Shown here: piece after piece, positions 40,161-49,171 of the stretch
How positions within the stretch are numbered: the stretch's first letter is position 1
How the letters are laid out: every line of letters begins with the position of its first letter
Source of the DNA: Luteococcus sp048595755
GTDB taxonomy: Bacteria > Actinomycetota > Actinomycetes > Propionibacteriales > Propionibacteriaceae
NCBI RefSeq assembly: GCF_048595755.1
Contig: NZ_CP184360.1
Location: 2,356,001 to 2,420,000, forward strand
Direction: 5' to 3'
Length of the DNA stretch: 64,000 nt
Made by a program: the position numbers and the translations under genes
Notes under the pieces: model-generated
What the model was told of the DNA's origin: nothing
The model's database searches: none
The model's input: only the letters and a program-made list of their open reading frames with translations

Positions 40161-41198
40161 CTATGACGGCATTGTCAGCCGTGAACTGCTCTGGCGAAGG
40201 ATGAGATGATGGTCGAGCACTACCCGCCGCGGTTGAAGGCTGGGGTCGAGTAGGAGTTGGGCTGCGCGGGTGCCTTGTTCTCGGGCGTGTGCGTCTATGG
40301 TGGTCAGTCCGTGTTCTTCGGCATCGTCGGTCCCGTCGAACCCGGTGACTGCGAGATCCCTGCCGGCGATCAGTCCGCGCGTATGGAGCGCGTCGAGGGC
40401 TCCCAGGGCCAGGGAGTCCCCGGCGCAGGCGATGGCGCTCAGGTGGGGGTAGCGATCGAGCGCAGCGGAGACTGCTTCAGCGCCGGATGTGCGGGTCCAG
40501 TGTGTGGCTTGGGCGATCACGAGGCTGGTTGTGTTGAGGCCTGTGGCCAGGCCGGTCAATCGTTGCCAGGGCTCGTGGGGCTTTTGGCCGGCGATGTAGT
40601 CGTTCCAGGTGGTGATGCTGGGCTTAGGCGTGGTGTGCGCCACGGGTCCGGTGAGGATGCACACCTGGTCGTGTCCCATGTCGTGCAGGTGTTGGCCCAT
40701 CTCCTGGCCGGCAGCGTGTTCATCGATCGTGACGTAACAGGGGCCTTGGGGTCCTCCTGCCACGACGGGCAGGCCCTGGGAGCGGACCATCCGCATGATG
40801 GGGTGGGTTGCCCAGGTGACGGCGATGCCGTCCACCAGCGTGTTCCTCAGGGCCTGGGCGGCGGATTGCATGTCGGGGGCCACGGCCATCAGCACGAGGC
40901 TCGCGCCCACCGGCTGCAGGGCGTCGGAGAACCCCGCGAGCCACTGCATCTTGAAGGGGTCGTCGAAGGCGGAGCTGAGCGTATCCATGAACACGACTCC
41001 ATAGGCGTTCGCGTGCCCTTGCTTCAGGACGCGGCCTGCCACGTGGGGGCCGTAGTAGCCCATCTTCGCGGCGCGCGTGAGGATCCGGTCGCGCAACTCG
41101 GGCGAGAGTTGGTCGGGGCGACTGAAGGCGTTGCTGACCGTCGTCGTCGAGACGCCCATCACCTCAGCCACGTCGCTCATCCGCACCACCACACCCAC
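40161..41198 (-). CDS. LacI-family transcriptional repressor
   Basis: A 345-residue regulator. The N-terminal DNA-binding helix-turn-helix MSDVAEVMGVSTTTVSNAFSR with hinge is followed by a periplasmic-binding-protein-like sensor domain (YGVVFMDTLSS...; DGIAVTWATHP; VTGFDGTDDAEEHGLTTIDA). Divergent from the deaminase-ASCH gene, with an inverted repeat between them. Likely autorepressor and repressor of the deaminase gene, with an unknown small ligand, perhaps a nucleoside (inference). Confidence 0.88.
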   Translation of the reverse strand: MGVVVRMSDVAEVMGVSTTTVSNAFSRPDQLSPELRDRILTRAAKMGYYGPHVAGRVLKQGHANAYGVVFMDTLSSAFDDPFKMQWLAGFSDALQPVGASLVLMAVAPDMQSAAQALRNTLVDGIAVTWATHPIMRMVRSQGLPVVAGGPQGPCYVTIDEHAAGQEMGQHLHDMGHDQVCILTGPVAHTTPKPSITTWNDYIAGQKPHEPWQRLTGLATGLNTTSLVIAQATHWTRTSGAEAVSAALDRYPHLSAIACAGDSLALGALDALHTRGLIAGRDLAVTGFDGTDDAEEHGLTTIDAHAREQGTRAAQLLLDPSLQPRRVVLDHHLILRQSSSRLTMPS

Positions 41199-41221
41199 CT
41201 GCTTTTCTCTAGCCCGCGCAC

Positions 41222-41237
41222 TCTTGAGCGATCAAGA
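41222..41237. promoter_or_regulatory. Candidate LacI-type operator
   Basis: TCTTGAGCGATCAAGA, perfect 6-bp arms with a 4-bp centre, lies in the 90-bp gap between the divergent repressor and deaminase genes. Confidence 0.6.
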
Positions 41238-41288
41238 ACATAGTGGACCAGCGACGGTCAGCGCCGTCCAGAAAGGAACACGAGTCAC

Positions 41289-41969
41289 ATGACCACCACG
41301 AACTGGGCCAACGACGACGCCGTCATCGCCGCCGCAACCCGCCTCGCCACCGCTCTCGGCGACGACCCCAACCACACCGTCGCCGCAGCCGCCATGGACC
41401 TGTCCGGCACCATCCACGCCGCCGTGAACAACCACCACTTCACCGGCGGTCCCTGCGCAGAACTGGTCGTTCTCGGCCTCGCCGCCGCAGCCCACGCCGG
41501 CCCACTCGCCACGATGGTCGCCGTCGGCGACGGTGGACGAGGAGTCATCGCCCCCTGCGGTCGATGCCGACAGATCATCCTTGACCAGCACCCCGACTGC
41601 TGCATCCTGGTCCCCAGCAACGACACCGTCGTCTCCGTGCCCGTAGCCCAGCTCCTGCCCTACACCTACTGCTTCCCGGACAGCACCGCAGAACGCTTCG
41701 TTAGGTTTAACGCCCGCTACTACGACGACGTCGCCAGCGGGCGCAAGACGCAAACCGTCCGCTTCCTCGACCCCGTGCCCTTCGGACCGACCACCTTCGT
41801 CTTCGAGGACGGCGAACACCACGGGTTCAAGACCATGCCCGGAACCATCGACAGCGTCACGCCGATCAACCTCACCGACCTCGACCCCGACTACCAAGCA
41901 GGCCTGCGAAGCCACTACCCCCACATGCCTCACGACGCCCAACTCGACGACGTGCGCTTCCACATCTGA
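41289..41969 (+). CDS. Cytidine deaminase-like / ASCH domain fusion
   Basis: A 226-residue protein. Residues 1-125 are a cytidine-deaminase fold with zinc motifs GGPCAELVVLG (CAE) and APCGRCRQI (PCxxC), close to the blasticidin-S/cytidine deaminase type. From about residue 135, RFVRFNARYYDDVASGRKTQTVRF begins an ASCH domain, which in other proteins binds RNA bases or hydrolyses acetylcytidine. The fusion suggests modified-cytidine or nucleoside catabolism. AAAGGA ribosome site. The LacI gene alongside points to induction by a nucleoside. Confidence 0.82.
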   Translation: MTTTNWANDDAVIAAATRLATALGDDPNHTVAAAAMDLSGTIHAAVNNHHFTGGPCAELVVLGLAAAAHAGPLATMVAVGDGGRGVIAPCGRCRQIILDQHPDCCILVPSNDTVVSVPVAQLLPYTYCFPDSTAERFVRFNARYYDDVASGRKTQTVRFLDPVPFGPTTFVFEDGEHHGFKTMPGTIDSVTPINLTDLDPDYQAGLRSHYPHMPHDAQLDDVRFHI

Positions 41970-42545
41970 GCCACCAACAACCCACTCATCTGCCGCGAGG
42001 ACTACCCCCGAGAGCACACCCTGAGTGCACGGTCGATGAAGGCATCAATCATGGAGCGCCAGACCCGAGGCCACGTCGGGGTTCAAACGAGCTACCTCGG
42101 CTTCGGCACGTCGCGCAGCAATAGCTTGGGCTACTCGGTCAGGTGCATTCACCGCGTCTTGGGACCTGTCCTCTCTTGGCAGTGGAGCGTCGTTGTGCCC
42201 GCTCGGCGGGGGTCCTGTGCCAAGAAGCCGAGAGAGCGAGATGTTCCGCGCAAACCCGCGGATTGCGTGTCGACGGCACAAGAAATTTCGAAAATCTTTC
42301 GAGGAGCTCCGGCTTTGCTGGATGCCCTATGCCGTAAGGATTCGCGACCGAGACGAGCAGCCGCTGGCCGGTTGTCAGTCGCCCAGAGGTTCCGCCACTA
42401 CTAGCGGTAAGACCATGAACTGTCGCAGTATGGGTCCCACTCGGGGGAGTGATGAATTGCTTGATGCCCCCAGTGTCGGGTCGGTGAGCACCACGACATC
42501 CGGCTCGGCTTGTGGCAATGACGCTGCAGACGAGAGGGGGCCCTC
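41970..42545. other. Stretch without a supported gene
   Basis: No convincing gene. A minus-strand frame over 42045-42281 contains a plausible helical tail (DRVAQAIAARRAEAEVARL) but no good start, and may be a decayed remnant. Short dyads such as CACTCGGGGGAGTG (near 42439) are present. The promoter of the Tad operon probably lies at the right end. Confidence 0.5.
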
Positions 42546-43133
42546 GTGAGGACGAGTGCCAAGAAGTTGGTTGCAAGCACAGCACTGGCGTTCGCTATGG
42601 CCGCGTGCTCAGGGCCGGAGGCACCGGTGACCACAGAGAGGCCGCCTGCACCCACCTCTCCAAGTGCTGGCGTCAGCTCTACGCCGGTGCATGTGCCTTC
42701 TCCCACGTCACCGAGCTCAAGTCCCCCGACCCCAGTGGGGGCGCAGAAGGCCGATGCGGCTTTTGGTCGATACCTGAAGTTGACCGAGGAACTGGCCGCG
42801 GACCCTTCCTCGGACTTGAACCAACTTCAGAGCGTAACGCGGGGTGATGCGCTGAGACGTTGGCAGGTGGACCTGACGGAGTTGAGGACCCAAGGGTGGA
42901 AGCAGACAGGGACTAGTTCAGCTCGGCTCACGCATGTAACGCCCGGCAGCGACGCACGATCTTGGCTCATGACCTACTGCGTGGACGGCACGGGGACGGA
43001 TCTGGTGGACGCCAAGGGGAAGTCCGTTCGAGGAGAAGGCCCGAGGCGGGTGGAATCGAAGGTGACCGTCGCCGAGGACGCCGTTACGGGTTCGTGGTTC
43101 GTCATCCAGGACAAGGTGGTGGGCACGTGCTGA
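42546..43133 (+). CDS. Lipoprotein at the head of the Tad operon
   Basis: A 195-residue product. The signal peptide ends in AMAAC (Cys about residue 21), then a Pro/Ser/Thr linker, then an alpha/beta NTF2-like domain (AFGRYLKLTEELAADPSSDLNQL; LMTYCVDGTGTDLV; SWFVIQDKVVGTC). Such SnoaL/NTF2-like exterior domains occur at the front of actinobacterial Tad clusters; the role is unknown. GTG start. It overlaps the next gene by 7 bp, so it is part of the same operon. Confidence 0.75.
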   Translation: MRTSAKKLVASTALAFAMAACSGPEAPVTTERPPAPTSPSAGVSSTPVHVPSPTSPSSSPPTPVGAQKADAAFGRYLKLTEELAADPSSDLNQLQSVTRGDALRRWQVDLTELRTQGWKQTGTSSARLTHVTPGSDARSWLMTYCVDGTGTDLVDAKGKSVRGEGPRRVESKVTVAEDAVTGSWFVIQDKVVGTC

Positions 43134-44047
43134 GCCGCGTCGGAGGGACGGTGAGTCTGTTGGCCCTCTTGTGCGGAGCCTCGACGACAGCTGCGGCTGA
43201 CTCGGGTGTCTCGTGCGGACGGGATCAGGAGTATGTGCGCCTGACTGGCACCTGCAAACTCACCTTGTCAGTTCCACAATGGGGAGGCTCTCAGCCGGCT
43301 GCCGCGCTCCACAAGAAGGTGGAGGGCAGGGCCGTGCAGGCGGCGTGTGAAAGCCGGTCGGGTTCCCCGGTCCCGTGCACCAGCAGTGCCGGTTACTGGT
43401 CCAACGAGCGGCAGTGCTACGTGAAGCCGGCCACGCCTCCGCCTCCCGCGGGTCATCCGCTCTGGGAGGGACACACGGATGGGGCGGTGTACATGTGCAC
43501 CACTGGTGTTGAGGCTGGCGGTCACGTCTACTCCTTCTGGTCGGCGACGCAGCCGGCTGGCGTGGCGGCGCCGCCGGATCCTGCGGTGTTGGCGAAGCAG
43601 TTGGTGGCGCAGATGAATTTGCGGGCGATTGATGTGGGGATGGCTCCGGAGGATCGTCCTGGCGTGGTGGGGACGGTGGGGTTGCCGGTGTGGATGTGGG
43701 TTGAGAATCCGTCGGCGCAGACGTTTGGCCCGCAGACCCGCAGCTTGAGCGAGCGGGGCGTGACGGTGTCGGCCACGGCGAAAGTGAAGCGGGTGGTGTG
43801 GCAGATGGGCGACGGCCAGGCCGTGACCTGTACGACGGCGGGGTCGGTGTTCGGGCCTGGGGATGGCGGAAAGTCGTCGCCGGATTGCGGCCATACGTAT
43901 TCGCAGCGGGGGACGTACACGATCAGGGCGACGTCCTTCTGGGTTGTTGATTGGACGGCTTCGGGCGGGCAGACGGGGAGTATCGCGATGGATTTCACGA
44001 CGGATCGGGTGCTTGAGGTGGGCGAGGTCCAGGTGATCGGGCGATGA
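43127..44047 (+). CDS. Secreted protein of the Tad operon
   Basis: A 306-residue product with a Sec signal peptide (LLALLCGASTTAAA), then a Cys-rich exterior region and a PKD/Ig-like C-terminal domain (VVWQMGDGQAVTCTT...SPDCGHTYSQRGTYTIRAT). Several Cys pairs suggest disulfides. Homologous layouts are common in Streptomyces and propionibacterial Tad loci and may be a surface or pilus-associated protein. Overlaps the SAF gene by 4 bp. Confidence 0.75.
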   Translation: MLSRVGGTVSLLALLCGASTTAAADSGVSCGRDQEYVRLTGTCKLTLSVPQWGGSQPAAALHKKVEGRAVQAACESRSGSPVPCTSSAGYWSNERQCYVKPATPPPPAGHPLWEGHTDGAVYMCTTGVEAGGHVYSFWSATQPAGVAAPPDPAVLAKQLVAQMNLRAIDVGMAPEDRPGVVGTVGLPVWMWVENPSAQTFGPQTRSLSERGVTVSATAKVKRVVWQMGDGQAVTCTTAGSVFGPGDGGKSSPDCGHTYSQRGTYTIRATSFWVVDWTASGGQTGSIAMDFTTDRVLEVGEVQVIGR

Positions 44048-44712
44048 CCGCGACGCAGACGGCTGGTGTGGAGGCGGCGCAGGCTGCGGCCAGGGTGGCG
44101 CCGGTAGCGGCGGGGGTGCGGATGCGGCGGTGTCCTGCGTTGGTGGCGGTGTCGGTGGCGCTGGTGGTGTTGGGGGCGTTGTTGTCGGTGTGGGCGTATT
44201 TGAGCCTGGGTTCGGCGCAGCCGGTGGTGGGGGTGCGGCAGGACGTGGCGCGGGGGTCGGTGATCTCGGCGTCGGACCTGGAGGTGGTCCGGGTGGGGGT
44301 TGATCCGGCGTTGGCGACGGTGCCAGCGGACCGGTTGGAGGCCTTGGTGGGTCAGCGTGCTGCGGTGGATCTGCGGGCGGGGCAGTTGATGGTGCCGACC
44401 GGGGTCACGCAGGATGTGGCGCCGCACAAGGGGATGTCGGTGTTGGGCTTGGCATTGGCTCCGGGCCAGTTGCCGTCGCAGCCGCTGCGGGTGGGCGACC
44501 GGGTGCGGGTGGTGTCGACGCCGGGCCAGCAGGGTGATGTGGTGGCCCAGGACGTTCGGGTGTTCGCCGCGTTGGTGGTGCAGGTCGGGGCTGCGGATGT
44601 GTCGGGGCGGATCAGTGTGAGTGTGGAGGTGGCTGAGCAGCAGGCGCCGGAGCTGGCGGCTCGTTCGGCCAGCGGCAAGGTGGCCCTCGTGGTGGATGCG
44701 CGGGAGGGCTGA
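44044..44712 (+). CDS. SAF-domain protein (CpaB/RcpC-like)
   Basis: A 222-residue single-pass membrane protein. The N-terminal helix LVAVSVALVVLGALLSVWAYL is followed by a SAF domain (VVGVRQDVARGSVISASDLEVV; LRAGQLMVPTGV; ALAPGQLPSQPLRVGDRVRVV). CpaB-like proteins cap the outer part of Tad machines. Here the equivalent probably sits outside the cytoplasmic membrane. Coupled by 4-bp and 1-bp overlaps on the two sides. Confidence 0.85.
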   Translation: MTATQTAGVEAAQAAARVAPVAAGVRMRRCPALVAVSVALVVLGALLSVWAYLSLGSAQPVVGVRQDVARGSVISASDLEVVRVGVDPALATVPADRLEALVGQRAAVDLRAGQLMVPTGVTQDVAPHKGMSVLGLALAPGQLPSQPLRVGDRVRVVSTPGQQGDVVAQDVRVFAALVVQVGAADVSGRISVSVEVAEQQAPELAARSASGKVALVVDAREG

Positions 44713-45488
44713 TGGCTCTGGTGGTGTTGGCCTCGGCTTCGGGTGCTCCGGGCGTGACGACGACGGCGTTGGGGTTGGCGAGGCGGTGGCCTCGTCCGGT
44801 GGTGTTGGTGGATGCCGACCCGGTGGGCGGTTCGCCGGTGTTGGCGGGGTTGTTCCAGGGTGCGGTGGCGCATCCGGATGCGATGGTGCAGCTGGTGCTG
44901 GCGCAGCGGGAGGGCCGGCTGGGTGAGGCGTTGCCGACGTCGCTGCTGGTGCTGGAGGGCACGAACGCGTCGGTGCTGGTGGGGCCCAGGTCGCATGTGC
45001 AGGCGGGCAGTCTGCGGGAGTTGTGGCGTCCGTTGGCTGTGGAGCTGCGAGCGCTGGAGGCGTCGGGGCAGGACGTGATCATCGACGCGGGACGGTTGGG
45101 GATGGCCCATTCGGCGACGGCGTTGGTGGAGTCGGCTGATCTGGCGCTGTTGGTCTGTGGCAGTGGGCTGCCGGAGTTGTCGGCTGCCCGGCAGTGGGGG
45201 CTGGCCTGGGCGGAGGCGGCTGCTGCGGGCACGGGTGCCGGGACGGTGGGCTGTGTGGTGGTGGGCCCGGGCCGTCCCTATGGGCTGCGGGAGGTGGCCA
45301 AGGCGGTGGGGCTGCCCGGCTTCGGGAGCGTGTGTTGGGATCCGCGGGCTGCGGCACGTGTGAGTCGTGGGGAGAAGGTCTCGGGCCGGGCGTTGGGTCG
45401 GTGGCATCGCTCGCTCGACGCGCTGGGGACGGCGATCCGTTCGGCAGCGAGCGCGCAGGATCCGTCGACGGTGCTGGAGGAGGCGTGA
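44712..45488 (+). CDS. CpaE/MinD-like ATPase-fold protein with degenerate P-loop
   Basis: A 258-residue ParA/MinD-type fold. The deviant Walker A site is SASGAPGVTTTALGL where KGGxGKT is expected, so both signature Lys residues are absent. VVLVDADPVGGSPV and DVIIDAGRLG are the other nucleotide-site strands. In Tad systems CpaE/TadZ positions the machine, and several TadZ proteins are also degenerate ATPases. Fits a localisation role rather than catalysis (inference). Confidence 0.8.
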   Translation: MALVVLASASGAPGVTTTALGLARRWPRPVVLVDADPVGGSPVLAGLFQGAVAHPDAMVQLVLAQREGRLGEALPTSLLVLEGTNASVLVGPRSHVQAGSLRELWRPLAVELRALEASGQDVIIDAGRLGMAHSATALVESADLALLVCGSGLPELSAARQWGLAWAEAAAAGTGAGTVGCVVVGPGRPYGLREVAKAVGLPGFGSVCWDPRAAARVSRGEKVSGRALGRWHRSLDALGTAIRSAASAQDPSTVLEEA

Positions 45489-47065
45489 TGAACGAGCGGG
45501 TCGATGAGCGGGAGCTGGAGGTGTCGGATCTGTCGCGGCTGCCTTTGTTCCAGACGGACGCACCGGCCGGGTCGGCGGGGCGTCGGCGTTCGACGTTCTC
45601 GCTGGTGCGGGGTTCGGCGTCGGTGGAGCGGATCCGTGCCGCTGCGGCACCGGCCAACATTCGCACCGCTACGCCCAAAAGCGCTGTGACCGAGCCTGTG
45701 CCCGACGTGGCGGAGGGTCGGGCCGGTGCTGCGGTGGAGGGGGAGTTGGATTGGGAGTTGGTGCGCTCGTTGCGGGTGGCTGCGTCGGGGCAGTTGATGC
45801 GGGCGTTGGAGGGGTCGTCGGCGACGTCGGTGGCCGAGCAGCACCGGTTGGGGCGGCGGATCATTGCTGATCTGGTGGTCGAGGAGGTGGCGCAGCAGGC
45901 TCGTGCGGGTGTGCGGACGTTGTCGCCGTCGGGTGAGCAGCGGGTGGCGCAGGCGGTCTTCGATGCGTTGTTCCGGCTGGGCAGGTTGCAGCCGTTGGTT
46001 GATGACGAGCGGGTGGAGAACATCATCATCCAGGGGTGTGATGTGGTGTGGCTGGAGTATGCCGATGGGCGGGTGGTGGTGGGTCCGGCGGTGGCCGACA
46101 GTGACCAGGAGTTGATCGACTTCCTGGTGTTCGTGGCGTCGCGGTCGGAGGCGAATGCGCGGCAGTTCAGCGAGGCGGAGCCTCGGCTGCACCTGCGCCT
46201 GGATGGCGGGGCGCGGTTGGCGGCGACGGCGTGGGTGACGCCTCGACCGTCGGTGGTGATCCGTCGTCACCGGTTGCAGCAGGTGACCTTGGACGACCTG
46301 GTGGGGCTGGGGTCGTTGTCGGCGACGGCGGCGTCGTTCCTGCGGGCGGCGGTGCGGTCGCGTCGTTCGATCGTGGTGGCGGGGGCGCAGGGGGCGGGCA
46401 AGACGACGATGGTGCGGGCGTTGTGCGCCGAGATCGGCCCGGATGAGGCGATCGGCACCTTTGAGACCGAGTACGAGCTGCACCTGCACGAGATGCGGGA
46501 GCGGCATCCGATCGTGCATGCGTGGGAGGCCCGGCCGGGTGGGGAGATGACGGCTTCGGGGCGTCGGGCGGGGGAGTTCAGCATCGATGACGCCTTGTAC
46601 GACTCGTACCGGTTCAACCTGTCGCGCCAGATCGTGGGTGAGGTGCGGGGTCGTGAGGTGCTGGCGATGCTGGAGGCGATGCAGTCGGGGACGGGATCGT
46701 TGTCGACGACGCATGCCCGTAGTTGTGAGGACACGGTCAACAAGCTGGTGACGTGTGCGATGAAGGCCGGCGCCCATGTGACCTACGACTATGCGGTGCG
46801 GGCGTTGGTGCAGTCGTTGGACGTGATCGTGCATGTCGATGCCCGCACCACCGAGCAGGGCAAGCAGCGCTGGACCTCGCAGATCTGTGTGCTTGGGCCG
46901 GGTGAGAAGGCCAAGGGCTATGCGCTGGTGCCGGTGTTCGGGTGCGAGCCGGGGTCGAGGACGATCCGGGCGGTGCCGGGCCTGCCGGAGGAGTACGACG
47001 ACCTGGCCCGTTTCGGGTTCGACCTGGACGGCTACCGGGCTGAGAGCCAGGCAGGTGTGCTGTGA
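45488..47065 (+). CDS. cpaF: Tad secretion ATPase (CpaF/TadA)
   Basis: A 525-residue type II/IV secretion ATPase. N-terminal linker ~110 residues, then FDALFRLGRLQPLVDDERVENIIIQG (N1-like), Walker A VAGAQGAGKTTMVRALC (Lys about 304), Asp box/His box LSTTHARSCEDTVNKLVTCAM and IVGEVRGREV (Walker B). Powers pilin assembly or export. ATG overlaps the preceding stop by 1 bp. Confidence 0.93.
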   Translation: MNERVDERELEVSDLSRLPLFQTDAPAGSAGRRRSTFSLVRGSASVERIRAAAAPANIRTATPKSAVTEPVPDVAEGRAGAAVEGELDWELVRSLRVAASGQLMRALEGSSATSVAEQHRLGRRIIADLVVEEVAQQARAGVRTLSPSGEQRVAQAVFDALFRLGRLQPLVDDERVENIIIQGCDVVWLEYADGRVVVGPAVADSDQELIDFLVFVASRSEANARQFSEAEPRLHLRLDGGARLAATAWVTPRPSVVIRRHRLQQVTLDDLVGLGSLSATAASFLRAAVRSRRSIVVAGAQGAGKTTMVRALCAEIGPDEAIGTFETEYELHLHEMRERHPIVHAWEARPGGEMTASGRRAGEFSIDDALYDSYRFNLSRQIVGEVRGREVLAMLEAMQSGTGSLSTTHARSCEDTVNKLVTCAMKAGAHVTYDYAVRALVQSLDVIVHVDARTTEQGKQRWTSQICVLGPGEKAKGYALVPVFGCEPGSRTIRAVPGLPEEYDDLARFGFDLDGYRAESQAGVL

Positions 47066-47919
47066 CGCTGCTGGTGCCCGCCGTCGCGGGAGCGATGATC
47101 GTCGCCGGTCTGCTGGGGGTGGTGTGGGGGCTGTGGCCATCGCCAGTGGCCACGGGACGTCCGCGACGGGGCCGCAATCTGCGGCGGTGGTCGCGGCGTG
47201 CCCGGCTGGCAGTCGGGGTCGGGCTGGTGGCTGGTGTGGTGGTGGCGATCGTGTCGGGCTGGTTGATCGCGGTCGTGGTGGTGCCGTTGGCGGTGGCGGG
47301 GTTGCCGGCGTTGGTGTCGGCCCCGCCGGCCGCGGCGCGGATCGAGCGGTTGGAGGCGATGGAGGAGTGGACCCGGTCGCTGTCGGGGATCCTGACGGTG
47401 GGTGCGGGGTTGGAGCAGGCGTTGATTGCGACGTTGCGGTCGGCGCCGGAGCCGATCCGTCCGGAGGTGTCGCGGCTGGTGGCCCGGCTGCGGGCGCGGT
47501 GGTCGACTTCGGAGGCGTTGCGGTTGTTCGCCGACGAGCTGGACGACCCGACCGGGGACCTGGTGGCGGCGAACCTGTTGTTGGCAGCACGGCGGCGTGG
47601 TCCGGGTGTGGCGGCGGTGTTGGAGAGCCTGGCCGAGTCGGTGGCGGCTGATGTGCGGGCCCGCAGGCAGGTGGAGGCCGACCGTGCCAAGCCGCGGGCG
47701 ACGGCCCGGTGGGTGACGGTCATCACCGTCTGCGCGCTGACGGTGTTGGCGATGTCGGGCAGCTATGTCGCCCCGTACAAGACACCGATCGGGCAGCTGG
47801 TGCTGGCGGTCCTGCTCGGGGTCTACGTGGCGGTGCTGGTGTGGATGCGGCGCATGGCTGCCGGGGACGCGATTCCACGGTTCCTGGGGGCATCGGTGGC
47901 AAAGGAGCAGGTGCGATGA
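47062..47919 (+). CDS. tadB: TadB-like inner-membrane protein (T2SSF)
   Basis: A 285-residue protein with N-terminal and C-terminal membrane helix pairs around a cytoplasmic T2SF helical domain (RLEAMEEWTRSLSGILTVGAGLEQALIATLRSAP; GDLVAANLLLAARRRGPGVAAVLESLAESV). Platform subunit of the Tad machine. GTG start overlaps the cpaF stop by 4 bp. Confidence 0.88.
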   Translation: MTLLVPAVAGAMIVAGLLGVVWGLWPSPVATGRPRRGRNLRRWSRRARLAVGVGLVAGVVVAIVSGWLIAVVVVPLAVAGLPALVSAPPAAARIERLEAMEEWTRSLSGILTVGAGLEQALIATLRSAPEPIRPEVSRLVARLRARWSTSEALRLFADELDDPTGDLVAANLLLAARRRGPGVAAVLESLAESVAADVRARRQVEADRAKPRATARWVTVITVCALTVLAMSGSYVAPYKTPIGQLVLAVLLGVYVAVLVWMRRMAAGDAIPRFLGASVAKEQVR

Positions 47920-48830
47920 GCACGACGGGTCTGCAGCTGGCGCTGCTGGGCGGGTTGAGCATCGGCGCCGGGGTCTCGGCGTTGGTGTGGCGGTTGGCGC
48001 CGGTACAGGTCGATGCCCACGACGCGGTCGTGCGGCTGTCAGCCCAGTCCCCCCAGACACCGACGTCGGGTGGGGGCCTGGTTCGGGCGGTCGGTGGTGT
48101 CGAGCGTCTGGGGCGGTGGGCGATGCGCACGCTGCCGGCTGGCTGGTGGGGTGTGGTGCCCACCCAGCAGTTGGCGTTGTTGCGGATCAGCCAGGCGCGG
48201 TTCTTCGGGGAGAAGGTGGCCTTCGCGCTGTTGGGGATGATGGCGCCGGCGCTGCTGTCGAGCCTGTTCACTCTGATGGGATTGCGGCTGCCGGTGGTGG
48301 TTCCGGTGGTGGCGAGTCTGGCAGCGGGGGTGGTGTTCTTCTTCATCCCGAACTGGAACGTCATCGACGATGCGGGCCGGGCCCGCACGGAGTTCAACCG
48401 CGCACTGGGCGCCTACATCGAACTGATCGCGTTGGAGCGCAACTCCGGTTCGGGGACCCGGCAGGCGATGGAGGCTGCCGCCGAGGTAGGCGATTCGTGG
48501 GTCTTCGTCCGGTTGCGGGAGGAGTTGGCCTTCTCGCGGTGGACGGGTGAGCCGCCGTGGGAGGCTCTGCGGCGACTGTCCCACGAGCTCGGTCTGGCCG
48601 AGCTGGCTGACCTGGCCGACATCCTGCGACTGTCAGGTGAGGAGGGCAGCCAGATCTACAGCCAGCTGCGGGCCCGTTCCGCGTCGATGCGCTCGGCGCT
48701 GTTGAGCCAGGACCTGGCCCACGCCAACGCGGTCGGCGAGAAGCTGACCATCCCCATGAGCGCGCTGGGGATCACCTTCATCACCATCCTCATCGTCCCG
48801 GCCTTGTTGAGGGTGGTCGGCATCACCTGA
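47916..48830 (+). CDS. tadC: TadC-like inner-membrane protein (T2SSF)
   Basis: A 304-residue T2SF protein. Membrane pair LLGMMAPALLSSLFTLMG and VVVPVVASLAAGVVFFFIPNW, cytoplasmic core FNRALGAYIELIALERNSGSGTRQAMEAAAEVGDSWVFVRL, and a last helix ALGITFITILIVPALLRVVG. Second platform subunit. AAAGGAGCAGG ribosome site; overlaps tadB by 4 bp. A 128-bp gap with no gene separates it from the pilin. Confidence 0.9.
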   Translation: MSTTGLQLALLGGLSIGAGVSALVWRLAPVQVDAHDAVVRLSAQSPQTPTSGGGLVRAVGGVERLGRWAMRTLPAGWWGVVPTQQLALLRISQARFFGEKVAFALLGMMAPALLSSLFTLMGLRLPVVVPVVASLAAGVVFFFIPNWNVIDDAGRARTEFNRALGAYIELIALERNSGSGTRQAMEAAAEVGDSWVFVRLREELAFSRWTGEPPWEALRRLSHELGLAELADLADILRLSGEEGSQIYSQLRARSASMRSALLSQDLAHANAVGEKLTIPMSALGITFITILIVPALLRVVGIT

Positions 48831-48958
48831 CACCACACACCCCCTCCGCGCGACCCATCACGGGTGGTTTCCCCCGAGTTGTGCATTCCCCTGTGACAGA
48901 TCTGGGGTCACCAGGGCCGTCCTGGTGGCTTGTTGGAATCGACGAAAGGAACACGACG

Positions 48959-49171
48959 ATGCAGCACATTCTGGGAATCTGGTTGACGCTGGGCTACCGG
49001 GTGGAGACCCTGCTGGGGCACCAGCAGCAGGTGCTGGCCCGGCGGCGGGACGAGCGGGGCTCGATCACGATCGAGCAGGCGCTGTGGGCGGTCGCGATCA
49101 TCGCGCTGGTCGGCATCGTGGTGGCAGCCATCACCGCCTTCGTCAAGAAGGAAGTCGGCAAGATCAAGTGA
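48959..49171 (+). CDS. Small Flp-pilin-like protein
   Basis: A 70-residue product. A hydrophilic ~40-residue leader ends RRRDERGSITIEQALWAVAIIALVGIVVAAITAFV, which fits the prepilin pattern G-(x)-T/S-x-x-E followed by a 20-residue hydrophobic helix, the major structural pilin type in actinobacterial Tad loci. The leader is longer than in classic Flp1. GAAAGGA ribosome site. No prepilin peptidase (CpaA/TadV) is visible in this operon. Confidence 0.85.
   Translation: MQHILGIWLTLGYRVETLLGHQQQVLARRRDERGSITIEQALWAVAIIALVGIVVAAITAFVKKEVGKIK

Noticed and set aside
42045..42281. Minus-strand 78-codon frame with a helical tail
   Set aside because: No ribosome site and no recognisable domain; at most a decayed remnant.
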